A stretch of DNA of 64,000 nucleotides from Paenibacillus sp. CF384 (GCF_900106745.1 NZ_FNNV01000004.1:124001-188000), one strand, 5' to 3'; counted from the first letter of the stretch, positions 43,716-53,826 are shown. Notes: a model not told the origin generated them from the letters alone. Made by a program: numbers and translations.

Positions 43716-45919
43716 CTCAACTGGAACTGACCAACCAGCTGCTGCAGGAACGCGGTAATGGCTTCCACATGATTGGAGGTATGGCGGACGTTGACGAAGT
43801 CGCCAAGCAGCTCCTGCACATTGCCCTCCACTTCCGTCGAAATGCGGCGGTTCTGCTTGCTGACCGTCGCGATTTTCTCCATGATCACGACGACCTCGTC
43901 GATAATTTGCGTTTTTAGCGAATCATCTTCCTTGGTGCTGCTGAGCAGCTCCGATGCGGCCGCAACGAGCGCCGTTCCTTCAGATACAACTTGCGTGCCT
44001 TGGGCCATCGTAGTAGTAGCGTCCTTGGCATGGAGATAGATATCTTGAACGATGCTATGCACTTCTTCCGTCGATTTCTTGGTGAGGGCAGCCAGCTTCC
44101 TGATTTCACCGGCAACGACGGCGAACCCTCTGCCTTGCTCGCCGACACGCGCCGCCTCGATAGAAGCATTCAGCGCAAGCAGATGCGTTTGCGCCGAGAT
44201 TTCCTCAATAACGCCGAGGACATTGCGGATTTCATTCGTTGTTTGCATGAACGATTCGATCGACCGGTTCGTTTCCGTGACGCGTCCGGCAATCTGCTCC
44301 ATTTTATCGCCGATGCGGAGCAGTTCTCCTTGTGCCACAGTGATGTTGGCGGAGGCTTTATCTTCAAGCTGTCGCAGCGTCTCGCGCATCTCGCCGGCGA
44401 CATCCTTGGCGATGTCGATATCCTTCAGCTGATTCCGAATGCTGAGAATCATATCCCCGATCCGGCCGCTGACACGCTCGGTTGTGCTCGCAGTCGCTCC
44501 CGTCGTTTCAAGCAGCGCGCGTTGATTGGTCAACACATCGCCGGAAGCGAGTTTTACCTGCAGCATGACGCCTTCAAGAGAGTCGATCATATTGTTGATC
44601 CACTTGGCAAGCTCGCGGGTTTCGTTAGCCGGAAACAAGCTCGTATCGAGCCGCTGAGTAAGGTCGCCTTTCCCCTCGGCATTAATGCGGATAAACTGGT
44701 TCAGCCTGCGCATTTGGAGGGAAGTTACCAAGTTGCCCTTGCGATCCAAGGACCCTACCATAGCCAGTCCGAACACTAGATTGAACAGACCGACAAGAAG
44801 GGCACCGGCAACCGGCATGGCATTCGTGAACAAATAGTACGCGAGAATCGTTCCAAGTGCACCCAGACCTGCCAGCCAGCCCAAGGCATGCCGGAACTGG
44901 GTGAAGCGAATGCTCCGAATGCGGTACACTTCCTCTAAATCACCTTCGCACATCATGCCCCACACATCCGGACAATGGGGAAGCTGGAAGGTCACGCCCT
45001 TGCCGATAACGGGGATATGCCGATAATCCGAATAACCGGGGAACGCCACGAACAAGTTGCTGCCGTTTCGAATCGTGTTCGCAACGCCCGGGTGCAGCTG
45101 TCCTGTAGCGGGATCCGTGAATACGAGCTCCAGCTCCGTGTGTTCCTTAACGGAAACGACGCCCCAATCCGTGGTTACGCCGTCCATTAAATTCTCGCCA
45201 TGCGTAAACGTACGATCCTCGAACCTGCTTCGCGATAAAGCCGTTCCCGGCGCGATATGAGTATTCAAGCCGGCGCGCGCCATAAACAAATAGTTATCCC
45301 CGGAGTCGGGATACACATGTCCGGATTCCCGTTGGATGAGATCGCCGATGACATCGTTGGGAACACGGCCGCAGAGTGCACCTTTCCACTTGCCGCCAAG
45401 CACGAATGGAGAAATAAACAGAAGGGTCATTTTATCGTGAAAAGAAGACGAGCTCGGCCCAATCTTCAGCGTCCAAGGATCAGCATAAGGACCGAATAAG
45501 CAGTTGCGGCCGCCAGGCACGCCGCCCTTCGAGTAAGCCAGACCCGGTTCCAGCAGACTGCCCGTTCCATAATGGTCGCCGGTATGACGTCCTTCTGTTG
45601 AGAAAGCGACGCGGCCGTCTTCGTCCAGCATGAAGATTTCAGAGAAATCCGAGGCGCGTGCCCGAGTGCCTGCGAATAACCGTTCCAGAGTGGAGGGATC
45701 CCAAGCGTCGTCTTCTGCCGCTCCGGGCTGCCGGTAGGACAGCTGGTGGTGCAGGCGGTGCAGATGATCCCAGTATTCCGTCGTCCATGCCGTGAGAATG
45801 TCCATACGCGTATCTGCGATGCCTTCGAAAATATCCGCTACATCTTCTTTCATTCCTGCATTCAGCTTGTAAGACCACCATAAAGGCAGCCCTTTGCGAA
45901 ATCCCAACCAATTAAACAT
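43697..45919 (-). CDS. Methyl-accepting chemotaxis protein with mid-protein membrane hairpin
   Basis: A 740-residue chemoreceptor. Residues 1-345 hold a cache-like sensor region ([21 protein letters not shown]) without any N-terminal signal or membrane helix. Two helices follow at about 347-365 and 370-392. A HAMP-like part leads to the signalling domain with the conserved hairpin tip [39 protein letters not shown]. The sensor would thus lie in the cytoplasm, unlike classical receptors. No methylated-pentapeptide search was possible. The ligand is unknown. Confidence 0.85.
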   Translation of the reverse strand: MFNWLGFRKGLPLWWSYKLNAGMKEDVADIFEGIADTRMDILTAWTTEYWDHLHRLHHQLSYRQPGAAEDDAWDPSTLERLFAGTRARASDFSEIFMLDEDGRVAFSTEGRHTGDHYGTGSLLEPGLAYSKGGVPGGRNCLFGPYADPWTLKIGPSSSSFHDKMTLLFISPFVLGGKWKGALCGRVPNDVIGDLIQRESGHVYPDSGDNYLFMARAGLNTHIAPGTALSRSRFEDRTFTHGENLMDGVTTDWGVVSVKEHTELELVFTDPATGQLHPGVANTIRNGSNLFVAFPGYSDYRHIPVIGKGVTFQLPHCPDVWGMMCEGDLEEVYRIRSIRFTQFRHALGWLAGLGALGTILAYYLFTNAMPVAGALLVGLFNLVFGLAMVGSLDRKGNLVTSLQMRRLNQFIRINAEGKGDLTQRLDTSLFPANETRELAKWINNMIDSLEGVMLQVKLASGDVLTNQRALLETTGATASTTERVSGRIGDMILSIRNQLKDIDIAKDVAGEMRETLRQLEDKASANITVAQGELLRIGDKMEQIAGRVTETNRSIESFMQTTNEIRNVLGVIEEISAQTHLLALNASIEAARVGEQGRGFAVVAGEIRKLAALTKKSTEEVHSIVQDIYLHAKDATTTMAQGTQVVSEGTALVAAASELLSSTKEDDSLKTQIIDEVVVIMEKIATVSKQNRRISTEVEGNVQELLGDFVNVRHTSNHVEAITAFLQQLVGQFQLSEARKR

Positions 45920-46055
45920 CAGGTATCCCCATCTCTCTACTGAGCTATATGGGAGGAATTATAACATGTAATTAGTTCCAATTGTCTAAAAATAAAGATT
46001 TTCTTTACAAAAAGTAAATGATGTTAGGTAATTGGACACTGTTTTACGTAATAAA

Positions 46056-46092
46056 AGCAAAAAGACCCCCGTGCATAATGCACGGAGGTCTC
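46056..46092 (-). terminator. Intrinsic terminator of sodA
   Basis: GACCCCCGTGC and GCACGGAGGTC pair with a 5-nt loop. On the minus strand TTTTTGCTTTT follows. Confidence 0.88.
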
Positions 46093-46109
46093 CGGATGCG
46101 AGCGAAAAC

Positions 46110-46721
46110 TTATTTCGCTGCGTCGTAACGTTTGCCAACTTCAGACCAGTTTACAACGTTCCAGAACGCTGCAATGTAGTCAGGGCGTTTGTTTTGGTAG
46201 TTCAGGTAGTAAGCGTGCTCCCAAACGTCCAGACCAAGAAGAGGCGTGTCGCCTTCCATGATCGGGCTGTCTTGGTTCGGAAGGCTGTATACTTTCAGCT
46301 TGCCGTCTTGGCTAAGTGCAAGCCAAGCCCAGCCGCTGCCGAAACGAGTTGCTGCCGCTTTCGCGAAGTCAGCTTTGAATTGATCGAAGCCGCCCAGTTC
46401 GCTTGCGATAGCATCAGCGATAGCGCCTGTTGGTGCGCCGCCAGCGTTTGGTCCGATTGTTTCCCAGAACAGGGAGTGGTTAGCGTGGCCGCCGCCGTTG
46501 TTGCGAACAGCAGTGCGGATAGCTTCCGGTACGCTGTTCAGATCCGCGATCAAATCCTCGATGGATTTGCTTGCAAGCTCAGGAGCGGACTCCAGTGCAG
46601 CGTTAAGGTTAGTTACATAAGCGTTATGATGACGGTCGTGGTGAATCATCATCGTTGTTTCATCGATATGCGGCTCAAGCGCATTGTTTGCATAAGGCAA
46701 AGCGGGCAATTGGTGTGCCAT
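46110..46721 (-). CDS. sodA: Superoxide dismutase, Mn type
   Basis: A 203-residue Mn/Fe superoxide dismutase. Metal ligands lie in [13 protein letters not shown] (first His), [10 protein letters not shown] (second His) and [15 protein letters not shown] (Asp and His). Gly in GGGHANH and the Gln/Asp pattern favour manganese. It removes superoxide in the cytoplasm. ATG 46721 follows TAGGAGGT. Confidence 0.95.
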   Translation of the reverse strand: MAHQLPALPYANNALEPHIDETTMMIHHDRHHNAYVTNLNAALESAPELASKSIEDLIADLNSVPEAIRTAVRNNGGGHANHSLFWETIGPNAGGAPTGAIADAIASELGGFDQFKADFAKAAATRFGSGWAWLALSQDGKLKVYSLPNQDSPIMEGDTPLLGLDVWEHAYYLNYQNKRPDYIAAFWNVVNWSEVGKRYDAAK

Positions 46722-47030
46722 TGATCAAATACCTCCTATAATATGTATCGTTTTTCATTTCCATTATGCTCGTTCTCGGGCAATAAATCAACATAAATGT
46801 TTGTAAAGTACGACCTGCTGACAACTCCCCTGGAACACCTTCTAGCATGATCAAATTCAGACCTTGCAATTCATGGAAAATGAAATAAAGCTGTCTATTT
46901 TCATGAAAAACCACGGACGCCTAAGGGCAATGCCATCTGATTTTGTATATATCTATAGATAGTAGAACTTCTTGATATAGTCCATATAGTCCGAGGTCCG
47001 AGGGTAATGTCGTTCAAACGAGGGGTAACG
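46722..47030. other. Intergenic region between sodA and rfbC
   Basis: This 309-bp spacer separates divergent genes and should hold both promoters. An imperfect inverted repeat CATGGAAAAT / ATTTTCATG lies at about 46872-46910. No gene or clear operator is seen. Confidence 0.5.
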
Positions 47031-47588
47031 ATGAGAATATTCGAAACCAGGTTGAAAGATGTCAAATTGATAGAGGCAGCGGTGCATGGCGATCATCGTG
47101 GTTTCTTTACCGAGAGCTACAATCAGGAGCTATTCGTGAAGCAAGGCATTCCCGCTATCTTCGTGCAAGATAATCATTCGATGTCTACGGAAGCAGGTGT
47201 GCTTCGCGGGCTCCATTATCAATTGAACCCGAAAGCCCAAACGAAGCTCGTCCGCGTGACGGCGGGAGCGATTTATGATGTCGTCCTGGACATTCGTGCA
47301 GGGTCGCCGACATACGGCCATTGGCAAGGGTTCATTCTGAGCGTCTCGAACAAAAGACAGCTGCTCGTGCCACAGGGCTTCGCCCATGGATTCTGTACGC
47401 TTGTTCCGAACTGCGAGGTGCAATATAAAGTGGATGCGCTGTATTCACCGGAGCATGACCGCGGCATTGCATGGAATGACCCGCTGCTTGCCATTGATTG
47501 GCCGCTGGCGAATCCGATATTGTCGGATAAGGATCGGGCTCATCCCCCGCTGTCCGCGGCGGAGAAAAATTTCTATTATGGAGGGTGA
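47031..47588 (+). CDS. rfbC: dTDP-4-dehydrorhamnose 3,5-epimerase
   Basis: A 185-residue cupin-fold epimerase. Visible are HGDHRGFFTESYN, the catalytic His in VLRGLHYQL, DVVLDIRAGSPTYG and VPQGFAHGFCTL. It makes dTDP-4-keto-L-rhamnose. ATG 47031 follows GAGGGG; the frame extends eight codons upstream without support. It heads rfbC-rfbB-rfbD; the thymidylyltransferase rfbA is not in the window. Confidence 0.94.
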   Translation: MRIFETRLKDVKLIEAAVHGDHRGFFTESYNQELFVKQGIPAIFVQDNHSMSTEAGVLRGLHYQLNPKAQTKLVRVTAGAIYDVVLDIRAGSPTYGHWQGFILSVSNKRQLLVPQGFAHGFCTLVPNCEVQYKVDALYSPEHDRGIAWNDPLLAIDWPLANPILSDKDRAHPPLSAAEKNFYYGG

Positions 47589-47596
47589 GTGAGCCA

Positions 47597-48589
47597 GTGA
47601 AACTGATTGTAACCGGCGGGTCCGGATTTATCGGCAGCAATTATCTTCAGTACATGATCGCAAATTATCCCGGCTACACCTTCATTAACGTCGATGCTCT
47701 AACCTACGCAGGCAATCAAGAAAATTTAACTTCGATCGCGAATCATCCAAACTACCGGTTTGTGCAAGCCGACATCGCGGATCGCGCTGCCATGGAACTC
47801 ATTTTCGCACATGAAGGCGTTGACGCTGTTATTCATTTTGCCGCTGAATCCCATGTGGACCGGAGCATTACGCAGCCGGATATTTTCGTCAGAACGAATG
47901 TGCTCGGCACACAGACGCTGCTTGATCTGGCCAAACAATATGAGGTGGCGAAGTTCGTGCATGTATCTACCGACGAGGTGTACGGGACACTTGGCGACAC
48001 AGGGCTGTTCACAGAGACGACGCCGCTTGCGCCGAACAGTCCGTACTCAGCCAGTAAGGCGGGAAGTGACCTGCTTGTCCGTGCTTATCATGAAACCTAC
48101 GGCATGAACGTGAATATTACGCGGTGCTCCAACAACTACGGGCCTTATCAGTTTCCGGAGAAACTTATCCCGCTCATGATTCAAAGAGCGCTCGCCGACC
48201 AGCCTTTGCCTGTCTACGGAGATGGCCTCAATGTGCGGGATTGGCTGTATGTCGAGGATCATTGCAGTGCCATTGACCGCGTGCTGCACGCGGGGCGTCC
48301 TGGCGAGGTGTACAATGTGGGCGGAAACAATGAACGCAGCAATCTTCAAGTGGTTTCTACGATCCTGTCGGAGCTCGGCAAACCGGAATCGCTGCTTACA
48401 TTCGTTCCAGATCGCTTAGGACATGACCGCCGATATGCCATCGATGCGGACAAGATCCGTACGGAGCTTGGATGGTCCCCCAAATACGATTATCAATCGG
48501 GCATCAAATCCACGATTCGGTGGTATCTGGATAATCAAGACTGGATTGAACACATTCAATCAGGCGCTTACCTGGGAGGTCGCTCATGA
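47597..48589 (+). CDS. rfbB: dTDP-glucose 4,6-dehydratase
   Basis: A 330-residue extended SDR enzyme: NAD motif VTGGSGFIGSNYLQ, HFAAESHVDRSI, VSTDEVYGTLG, the YxxxK catalytic pair in SPYSASKAGSD and RCSNNYGPYQFPEKLIPLM. It forms dTDP-4-keto-6-deoxyglucose. GTG 47597 was chosen; GTG 47585 lies inside the ribosome binding site GGAGGG. The end overlaps rfbD by four bases (ATGA). Confidence 0.95.
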   Translation: MKLIVTGGSGFIGSNYLQYMIANYPGYTFINVDALTYAGNQENLTSIANHPNYRFVQADIADRAAMELIFAHEGVDAVIHFAAESHVDRSITQPDIFVRTNVLGTQTLLDLAKQYEVAKFVHVSTDEVYGTLGDTGLFTETTPLAPNSPYSASKAGSDLLVRAYHETYGMNVNITRCSNNYGPYQFPEKLIPLMIQRALADQPLPVYGDGLNVRDWLYVEDHCSAIDRVLHAGRPGEVYNVGGNNERSNLQVVSTILSELGKPESLLTFVPDRLGHDRRYAIDADKIRTELGWSPKYDYQSGIKSTIRWYLDNQDWIEHIQSGAYLGGRS

Positions 48590-49458
48590 CAGCTGCTAAG
48601 CAGGAACAATTGAAGATTCTCGTTACAGGCGCTAACGGGCAATTGGGACAAGAGCTCGTACATCTGAATGTCCGGCCGCACATACAGATCCTTGGGTATG
48701 GAAGAGATAACCTTGATATTACAAATGCCGAGCAGTGCGCTAATGTCGTGAGCGACTATCAGCCGGATGTCATTATCCACTGCGCAGCCTACACTGCGGT
48801 AGACAAGGCGGAATCGGACGCGGATGAAGCGTATCGAATCAATGCACTCGGCACGCGTCACGTTGCAATGGCCGCGAAGGCATGCGGCGCCAAGCTTTGC
48901 TATATCAGCACGGACTATGTGTTTGATGGTCAGGGCAGTGAACCCTACGAGATCGAGGAGCCGACGAATCCGCAAACGGTCTATGGACAAACGAAGCTTG
49001 CCGGAGAGCAGGAAGTTGCAGCGCTGCTTCAACGTTATTACATCGTTCGCACGTCTTGGGTATATGGGAAATACGGCAGCAATTTTGTAAGGACCATTCT
49101 CAAGCTGGCGAGCGAACGCGATCATTTGAAGGTCGTCGATGATCAAATCGGCTCGCCGACTTATACGCTTGATCTGGCGTTATTCCTGATCGAGCTTGTC
49201 CAAACCGACAGCTACGGCGTCTACCATGCGTCCAATAGCGGAAGCTGCTCGTGGTTTGAATTTGCACAGGCGATCATACAGTACAAGGGCATGGCTGATT
49301 CGACTTTCACGATTGAACCTTGTTCAACGGCGGAATTCCCGAGACCCGCAGCGAGACCGGCATATTCCGTCATGAGCCACTCCGCAATTCGTGGGGCTGG
49401 CTTGGAGGACCTAAGACCATGGCGGGAAGCATTAATGCATTATTTGAAGCATTCGTAA
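48586..49458 (+). CDS. rfbD: dTDP-4-dehydrorhamnose reductase
   Basis: A 290-residue SDR reductase: VTGANGQLGQELV, IIHCAAYTAVDKAESD, YISTDYVFDG, the YxxxK pair in TVYGQTKLAGE and RTSWVYGKYGSNFV. It completes dTDP-L-rhamnose. ATG 48586 overlaps the rfbB stop and follows GGGAGG. A terminator follows directly. Confidence 0.95.
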   Translation: MTAAKQEQLKILVTGANGQLGQELVHLNVRPHIQILGYGRDNLDITNAEQCANVVSDYQPDVIIHCAAYTAVDKAESDADEAYRINALGTRHVAMAAKACGAKLCYISTDYVFDGQGSEPYEIEEPTNPQTVYGQTKLAGEQEVAALLQRYYIVRTSWVYGKYGSNFVRTILKLASERDHLKVVDDQIGSPTYTLDLALFLIELVQTDSYGVYHASNSGSCSWFEFAQAIIQYKGMADSTFTIEPCSTAEFPRPAARPAYSVMSHSAIRGAGLEDLRPWREALMHYLKHS

Positions 49459-49459
49459 G

Positions 49460-49487
49460 GAAAAGTGCCCATGCGGCACTTTTTTGG
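49460..49487 (+). terminator. Intrinsic terminator after rfbD
   Basis: AAAAGTGCC and GGCACTTTT pair with a short loop, followed by T. Confidence 0.85.
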
Positions 49488-49510
49488 GTTGATTGATAGG
49501 GTTAATGTTA

Positions 49511-49538
49511 TGAAAACGCTTAATTTAAAGCGTTTTCA
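49511..49538. promoter_or_regulatory. Symmetric cre-like inverted repeat
   Basis: TGAAAACGCTT and AAGCGTTTTCA form 11-bp arms with a 6-nt centre. Each arm resembles half of a catabolite-responsive element. It lies in the AT-rich 49.5-49.7 kb spacer; no T-run follows, so it is probably not a terminator. Confidence 0.4.
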
Positions 49539-49727
49539 ATAGAATAATGTAGATTTATTATATTTTTTAAGGTTTTTTAAAGATTTTAGAAGGAATTCGA
49601 GCGAATTTGTCGTATTATTAAATTTACCTAAAGAAGAAGGGCTGTCGTTGTCTGGCTGAAACGAAGTTCATTTCTTCCCTAGCAATGCCGTTATTTCCAT
49701 ACTGCGTTTGAAGAGGAGCTTAAAGTT

Positions 49728-50150
49728 ATGGACGTTCGATCCTTCCAATTAGCTGATTATCGGCCCGTTACGGAACTGCTGGAGACTGTGCTGTCAGAAG
49801 AATGCTATGAACAAACGATGGAGGCTTTCGGCCGCCAGCTGTCATGGGACAGCGAGCTAGTACTCGTCGCTGCAGTTGACGAAGAAATCGCAGGTATCAT
49901 TATCGGGACGATAGACAAGGGCAGAGGGTATTATTACCGTATTGCCGTACATCCGAATTACCAACGTCAAGGATTAGGTAAAGAGCTGATTCGCTCCCTT
50001 CGCGGACGATTCGAGCAGCGGAATGTAACGAAAATCATGGTGACGGCTGACGAACATAACGAGCCGATTCTTTCGCTTTATGAATCATTGGGTTATGCTG
50101 CAACGGACTTCTTCCGTTCCTTTCAGAAACTAAGCATTGTTGCCGGTTAA
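49728..50150 (+). CDS. GNAT family N-acetyltransferase
   Basis: A 140-residue GNAT enzyme with YYYRIAVHPNYQRQGLGKELI (acetyl-CoA loop near residue 83) and NEPILSLYESLGYAATDFF at the C-terminus, a pattern close to RimI-like and ribosomal-associated GNATs of Bacillales. The acceptor is unknown. ATG 49728 follows GAGGAG. Confidence 0.85.
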   Translation: MDVRSFQLADYRPVTELLETVLSEECYEQTMEAFGRQLSWDSELVLVAAVDEEIAGIIIGTIDKGRGYYYRIAVHPNYQRQGLGKELIRSLRGRFEQRNVTKIMVTADEHNEPILSLYESLGYAATDFFRSFQKLSIVAG

Positions 50151-50280
50151 GCGACAATTCGACTTGAAGCACTTATAAATAAGCAATTATGGACAAGCAT
50201 ATCTAGTGCGTCATTGATTTTGGCGCACAGATATGCTTTTCTTATAGTAAGAAAGTACCTCACTAGGAGTATTTGCGCTT

Positions 50281-50832
50281 ATGACTACGTACCGTCCTTG
50301 TGTCATCAAGAGTTTCAAGAACAACGGCCATTTGCATCGGATGTGGCTGGAGAATTGGCAGGTTCCGACAGAGCTGCTGGCAGACGAGCATGCGGCGGAA
50401 TCGATGCATGTGTTCATCAACAGACAGACACCGATTCAAGAGGCAGACGGCAAGCAGTGGATTAGCCGAGTGCCTGCAGTATCCTTCTTTATCCCCGGCG
50501 AGTGGTTCAATGTGGTTGGGCTGCTCGAGGATCATGGCGTTCGCTACTATTGCAATGTAGCCTCCCCGCTCTTCTTCCAAAATGATGTTCTCACCTACAT
50601 CGACTATGACCTCGATGTTATCGTCCCCCGCGGAGGGAAAGCGCAAGTCGTCGATCAAGAGGAATATGAGCTCCATAAGATTGCCTATCACTATTCGGAA
50701 GAAGTTAACCGAAAAGTAATGGAGGGGCTTGATGCGCTGCTGAAGCGGATCGAGAACGGACAAGCCCCTTTCAACGATGACCTTATTCTCGGTTATTTTG
50801 AGGCGTGGAACAAACATATGGGCGAGGTGTAG
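50281..50832 (+). CDS. DUF402 protein (YgaC/Ntdp-like nucleoside tri/diphosphatase)
   Basis: A 183-residue DUF402 protein. The family core is WNFV-like, here SFFIPGEWFNVVGLLEDHGVRYYCNVASP, then YIDYDLDVIVPRGG and VDQEEYELHK with clustered acidic residues that bind metal. Staphylococcal Ntdp in this family hydrolyses nucleoside tri- and diphosphates. It ends five bases before the signal peptidase gene, so the two are likely co-transcribed. Confidence 0.85.
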   Translation: MTTYRPCVIKSFKNNGHLHRMWLENWQVPTELLADEHAAESMHVFINRQTPIQEADGKQWISRVPAVSFFIPGEWFNVVGLLEDHGVRYYCNVASPLFFQNDVLTYIDYDLDVIVPRGGKAQVVDQEEYELHKIAYHYSEEVNRKVMEGLDALLKRIENGQAPFNDDLILGYFEAWNKHMGEV

Positions 50833-50837
50833 CAGCT

Positions 50838-51512
50838 ATGGTCAATCCCGGTTCGGATACGGAGTCTTCGGAGCAGGCAGAGTTCGGGCCGCGCAAACGG
50901 TCTGGCTCCCCGAAGGTCAAGGTGAAAGCAAAGGCAGCAAGGGCTTCAACCTCTTCCGCTTCTCGCAAGGAGTCGAAGCCGCTGTCCCCTTGGGTTGCTG
51001 AATTGCGCAGCTGGTTCATTACACTGGGGATTGCCGCTGTAATCGTGCTTGGCTTGAATGTATTCGTGTTTAACCTCTCTACGGTCAAAGGGCAGTCCAT
51101 GGAGCCGACCTTGTATGAGAAAGAATGGCTGTTTGTGAATAAGGCCACCTACTTAATGGGCGCACCTAAGCAAGGCGATGTGGTCATTCTGAAAGACCCT
51201 TCAAACGGCGTGGAGCATAAAGAATACTTGGTCAAACGAATCATTGGGATGCCGGGCGATTTGATTGAAATACGCGAGGGTCAGCTTTATCGCAATGGGA
51301 AGCTCGTATTGGAGTCCTATACGGACACGGAAATTGAAGATTCGGATTATGGACCGGAAACGGTTACTGCCGATCATTATTTTGTGATGGGTGATAACCG
51401 CCACAATAAGGCGAGTCGCGACAGCCGGTCGTTTCAGGCTGTACCTCGCGATATGATTCTTGGCCGTGCAGATTTCATTCTGTGGCCGATCAGTAAATTG
51501 AACCATTTGTAG
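50838..51512 (+). CDS. lepB: Signal peptidase I
   Basis: A 224-residue type I signal peptidase. A long basic, Ser/Ala-rich N-terminal tail (1-50) precedes one membrane helix (about 54-77). Catalytic Ser87 lies in GQSMEPTL and the general base Lys133 in YLVKRIIGMPGD; the GDNRHNKASRDSR box is also present. It cleaves signal peptides outside the membrane. ATG 50838 follows GAGGTG. The extended tail is longer than in Bacillus SipS. Confidence 0.93.
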   Translation: MVNPGSDTESSEQAEFGPRKRSGSPKVKVKAKAARASTSSASRKESKPLSPWVAELRSWFITLGIAAVIVLGLNVFVFNLSTVKGQSMEPTLYEKEWLFVNKATYLMGAPKQGDVVILKDPSNGVEHKEYLVKRIIGMPGDLIEIREGQLYRNGKLVLESYTDTEIEDSDYGPETVTADHYFVMGDNRHNKASRDSRSFQAVPRDMILGRADFILWPISKLNHL

Positions 51513-51534
51513 GTTTTTTAAAGGAGACTCCGAG

Positions 51535-52698
51535 TTGGACGGGAGCAGTATGAACAAGATCAACTGGCAACAGTTAAAAGCCGAGATGAAGGACGCTGCG
51601 GCGAGTCTTGGCATTGACAAAATCGGAATCGCTTCCGCGGAGCCGTTCACAGAGCTGAAACAGCGGCTGGTGCGGCACCGGGAGCTTGGCTATGAGTCCG
51701 GCTTCGAAGAGCCGGACCTTGATAAACGGACGGAGCCTTCGCTGCTCTTCGAAGATCCGAAGTCCATTATTGCCATTGCAATCGCTTATCCATCTAAGCT
51801 TGTGAATCCGCCGAAGTCCGAGCCGGGAGCAAGGCGCGGATTGTTCTCTAGATCCTCTTGGGGAGACGACTATCACGGTGTCCTGCGCGAGCGGCTGCGG
51901 CGGCTGGAAGCTTGGCTGCTGGAGCGTGTGCCTGAAGGACGCTTCTTAAGCATGGTGGACACGGGAGCGCTCTCTGACCGAGCAGTGGCGGAGCGGGCCG
52001 GCATCGGCTGGATTGGCAGCAACTGCTCGATTATTACGCCGGAGTGGGGTTCCTATGTGTACCTCGGCGAGATGATTACGAATTTGCCGCTTCCGCCGGA
52101 TGCCCCTGTCACGGAGAGCTGCGGCAGCTGCACGGCCTGTATTGATGCCTGTCCGACGGACGCGCTTGTAGGGCCGGGACAGCTGAACTCACAGCGCTGT
52201 ATCTCCTTCGTCACGCAGACCAAAGGCGTCGTGACCGATGAGCTGATGCGCAAGATCGGCAATCGGCTCTATGGCTGCGATACATGCCAGGTCGTTTGTC
52301 CCGAGAACAAGGGGAAGAATGCCACTCACCATCCAGAGCTTATACCTGATCACGACAAAGTAAAACCGCTTCTGGTACCCCTGCTCACAATGGGGAATCG
52401 CGCGTTCAAGGAGCAGTACGGCAACAGTTCTTCGTCTTGGCGCGGGAGGAAACCGATTCAGCGCAACGCCGTTATCGCGCTTGGCAACTTCAAGGATGCA
52501 AGCGCCGTTCCTGCGCTTGCGGATGTGCTGCGCACGGATGCGCGGTTTGAGCTGCGAGCAACTGCAGCGTGGTCGCTTGGCCGCATCGGCGGCGAGGACG
52601 CGGTGGAAGTGCTCCAAGCGGCTGCGCTGCGCGAACAGGATGAAACGGTTCAGCTGGCAATCAAGGACGCGCTCATGAGCATGACAGCTTCGATGTAA
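51535..52698 (+). CDS. queG: Epoxyqueuosine reductase
   Basis: A 387-residue QueG: N-terminal LGIDKIGIASAEPF, the cobalamin-binding region, two 4Fe-4S motifs (CGSCTACIDACPTDAL and CDTCQVVCP) and a C-terminal HEAT-like part (QRNAVIALGNFKDASAVPALADVL). It performs the last step of queuosine synthesis on tRNA. TTG 51535 is eight bases from AAGGAG; ATG 51550 is an alternative five codons later. Confidence 0.92.
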   Translation: MDGSSMNKINWQQLKAEMKDAAASLGIDKIGIASAEPFTELKQRLVRHRELGYESGFEEPDLDKRTEPSLLFEDPKSIIAIAIAYPSKLVNPPKSEPGARRGLFSRSSWGDDYHGVLRERLRRLEAWLLERVPEGRFLSMVDTGALSDRAVAERAGIGWIGSNCSIITPEWGSYVYLGEMITNLPLPPDAPVTESCGSCTACIDACPTDALVGPGQLNSQRCISFVTQTKGVVTDELMRKIGNRLYGCDTCQVVCPENKGKNATHHPELIPDHDKVKPLLVPLLTMGNRAFKEQYGNSSSSWRGRKPIQRNAVIALGNFKDASAVPALADVLRTDARFELRATAAWSLGRIGGEDAVEVLQAAALREQDETVQLAIKDALMSMTASM

Positions 52699-52722
52699 AG
52701 AGATGGGGAAGAGGTAGACATT

Positions 52723-53757
52723 ATGAAATATGTCGATATCGAAGCGGTTGAACCAGGCGATATTCTTGGCAAGACGATCTATGCCGTCAACGGGACGGTG
52801 CTGCTTTCCTCGAATGTGCAGCTGACGGTCTTCATGATCAGCACCTTAAGGCGCATCGGCGTCACCAATGTCTATATTAAAGATGCCAGCATGCAGGAGA
52901 TGGAGGAGCAAGAGGAGATTCTGTCGGAGGAAACGAAAGTCGGCATCATTAAGCAGATGTCCGAGACGATGGATTCGATTCGCTCCGGCAAGGATTTCAA
53001 CTCCCGCTCCATCAGTTTAACGATTGAAGATTTGCTCTTCGATGTGATACGCAATAAGGATGTGCTCGTTCAATTGAACGACATCCGAACGCGTGATAAT
53101 GCAGAGTATATTCATGCCATGAATGTCTGCATGATCTCATCTCTGCTCGGGGTCAGCTTGCATCTGAATCAAGTGCAATTGAAGGAGCTCGCCATCGGTG
53201 CGCTGCTGCATGATCTCGGGAAGCCGGATCTTGAGGCGGATGGAGAGAATGGCGATTCTAAGCGCCATACGTGGAGAGGCTTCGAGCTGCTGAAGGCCAA
53301 ACGCGAGTTCAGCCTTCTTATCGCTCATGTGGCCTTTCAGCATCATGAGCATGTAGATGGAACGGGCGAACCGCGAGGGCTGATTGGCGATCAAATTCAC
53401 TTGTATTCGCGAATTGTAGCGGTGGCTAACACCTTCGATAACCTGCTCACAGGCGACAGTGAGGCCAGTCGAAGACTGCTGCCGCATGAAGCCTGCGAGC
53501 AGATGATGGCGATGTCGGGGACGCGCCTGGATCGTGAGATCCTGGTTCATTTCATGCGGATCGTTTCGATCTACCCGAACGGCGTGTCGGTTAGACTCAC
53601 GACGAAGGAGACGGGCATTGTCGTTGGACAGCACCGCGGACTGCCGGGTCGGCCAATCGTACGGGTCCTTCAACGCGAGTCGAATGACAGCTTGGAGAGC
53701 CGTGAGATTGATTTGGCGAAGCATACGACGGTGTTTATCGAGCAGGTGCTGGGCTAG
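52723..53757 (+). CDS. HD-GYP domain protein, GEP variant
   Basis: A 344-residue protein with an N-terminal region (1-115) and an HD-GYP domain (about 120-290). The metal motif LLHDLGK is intact, and HHEHVDGTGEPRGL replaces the usual HHExxDGxGYPxGL, so the GYP tyrosine is Glu. The family hydrolyses cyclic di-GMP; this variant may still bind metals, but activity is uncertain. ATG 52723 follows GAAGAGG. Confidence 0.85.
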   Translation: MKYVDIEAVEPGDILGKTIYAVNGTVLLSSNVQLTVFMISTLRRIGVTNVYIKDASMQEMEEQEEILSEETKVGIIKQMSETMDSIRSGKDFNSRSISLTIEDLLFDVIRNKDVLVQLNDIRTRDNAEYIHAMNVCMISSLLGVSLHLNQVQLKELAIGALLHDLGKPDLEADGENGDSKRHTWRGFELLKAKREFSLLIAHVAFQHHEHVDGTGEPRGLIGDQIHLYSRIVAVANTFDNLLTGDSEASRRLLPHEACEQMMAMSGTRLDREILVHFMRIVSIYPNGVSVRLTTKETGIVVGQHRGLPGRPIVRVLQRESNDSLESREIDLAKHTTVFIEQVLG

Positions 53758-53778
53758 GCAACTAGATTGAATAGGAGT

Positions 53779-53808
53779 GACCTGACCTTGTTGAGGTCAG
53801 GTTTTTTG
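53779..53808 (+). terminator. Intrinsic terminator after the HD-GYP gene
   Basis: CCTGACCT and AGGTCAGG pair with a 5-nt loop, followed by six T. Confidence 0.9.
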
Positions 53809-53826
53809 CGTTCTGGGCGCGGAATA

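Noticed and set aside
43510..43758. Continuation of the hydrolase-like frame through the repeats
   Set aside because: It reads through a terminator stem and repeat DNA antisense to the chemoreceptor gene, so it is not credible as a protein.
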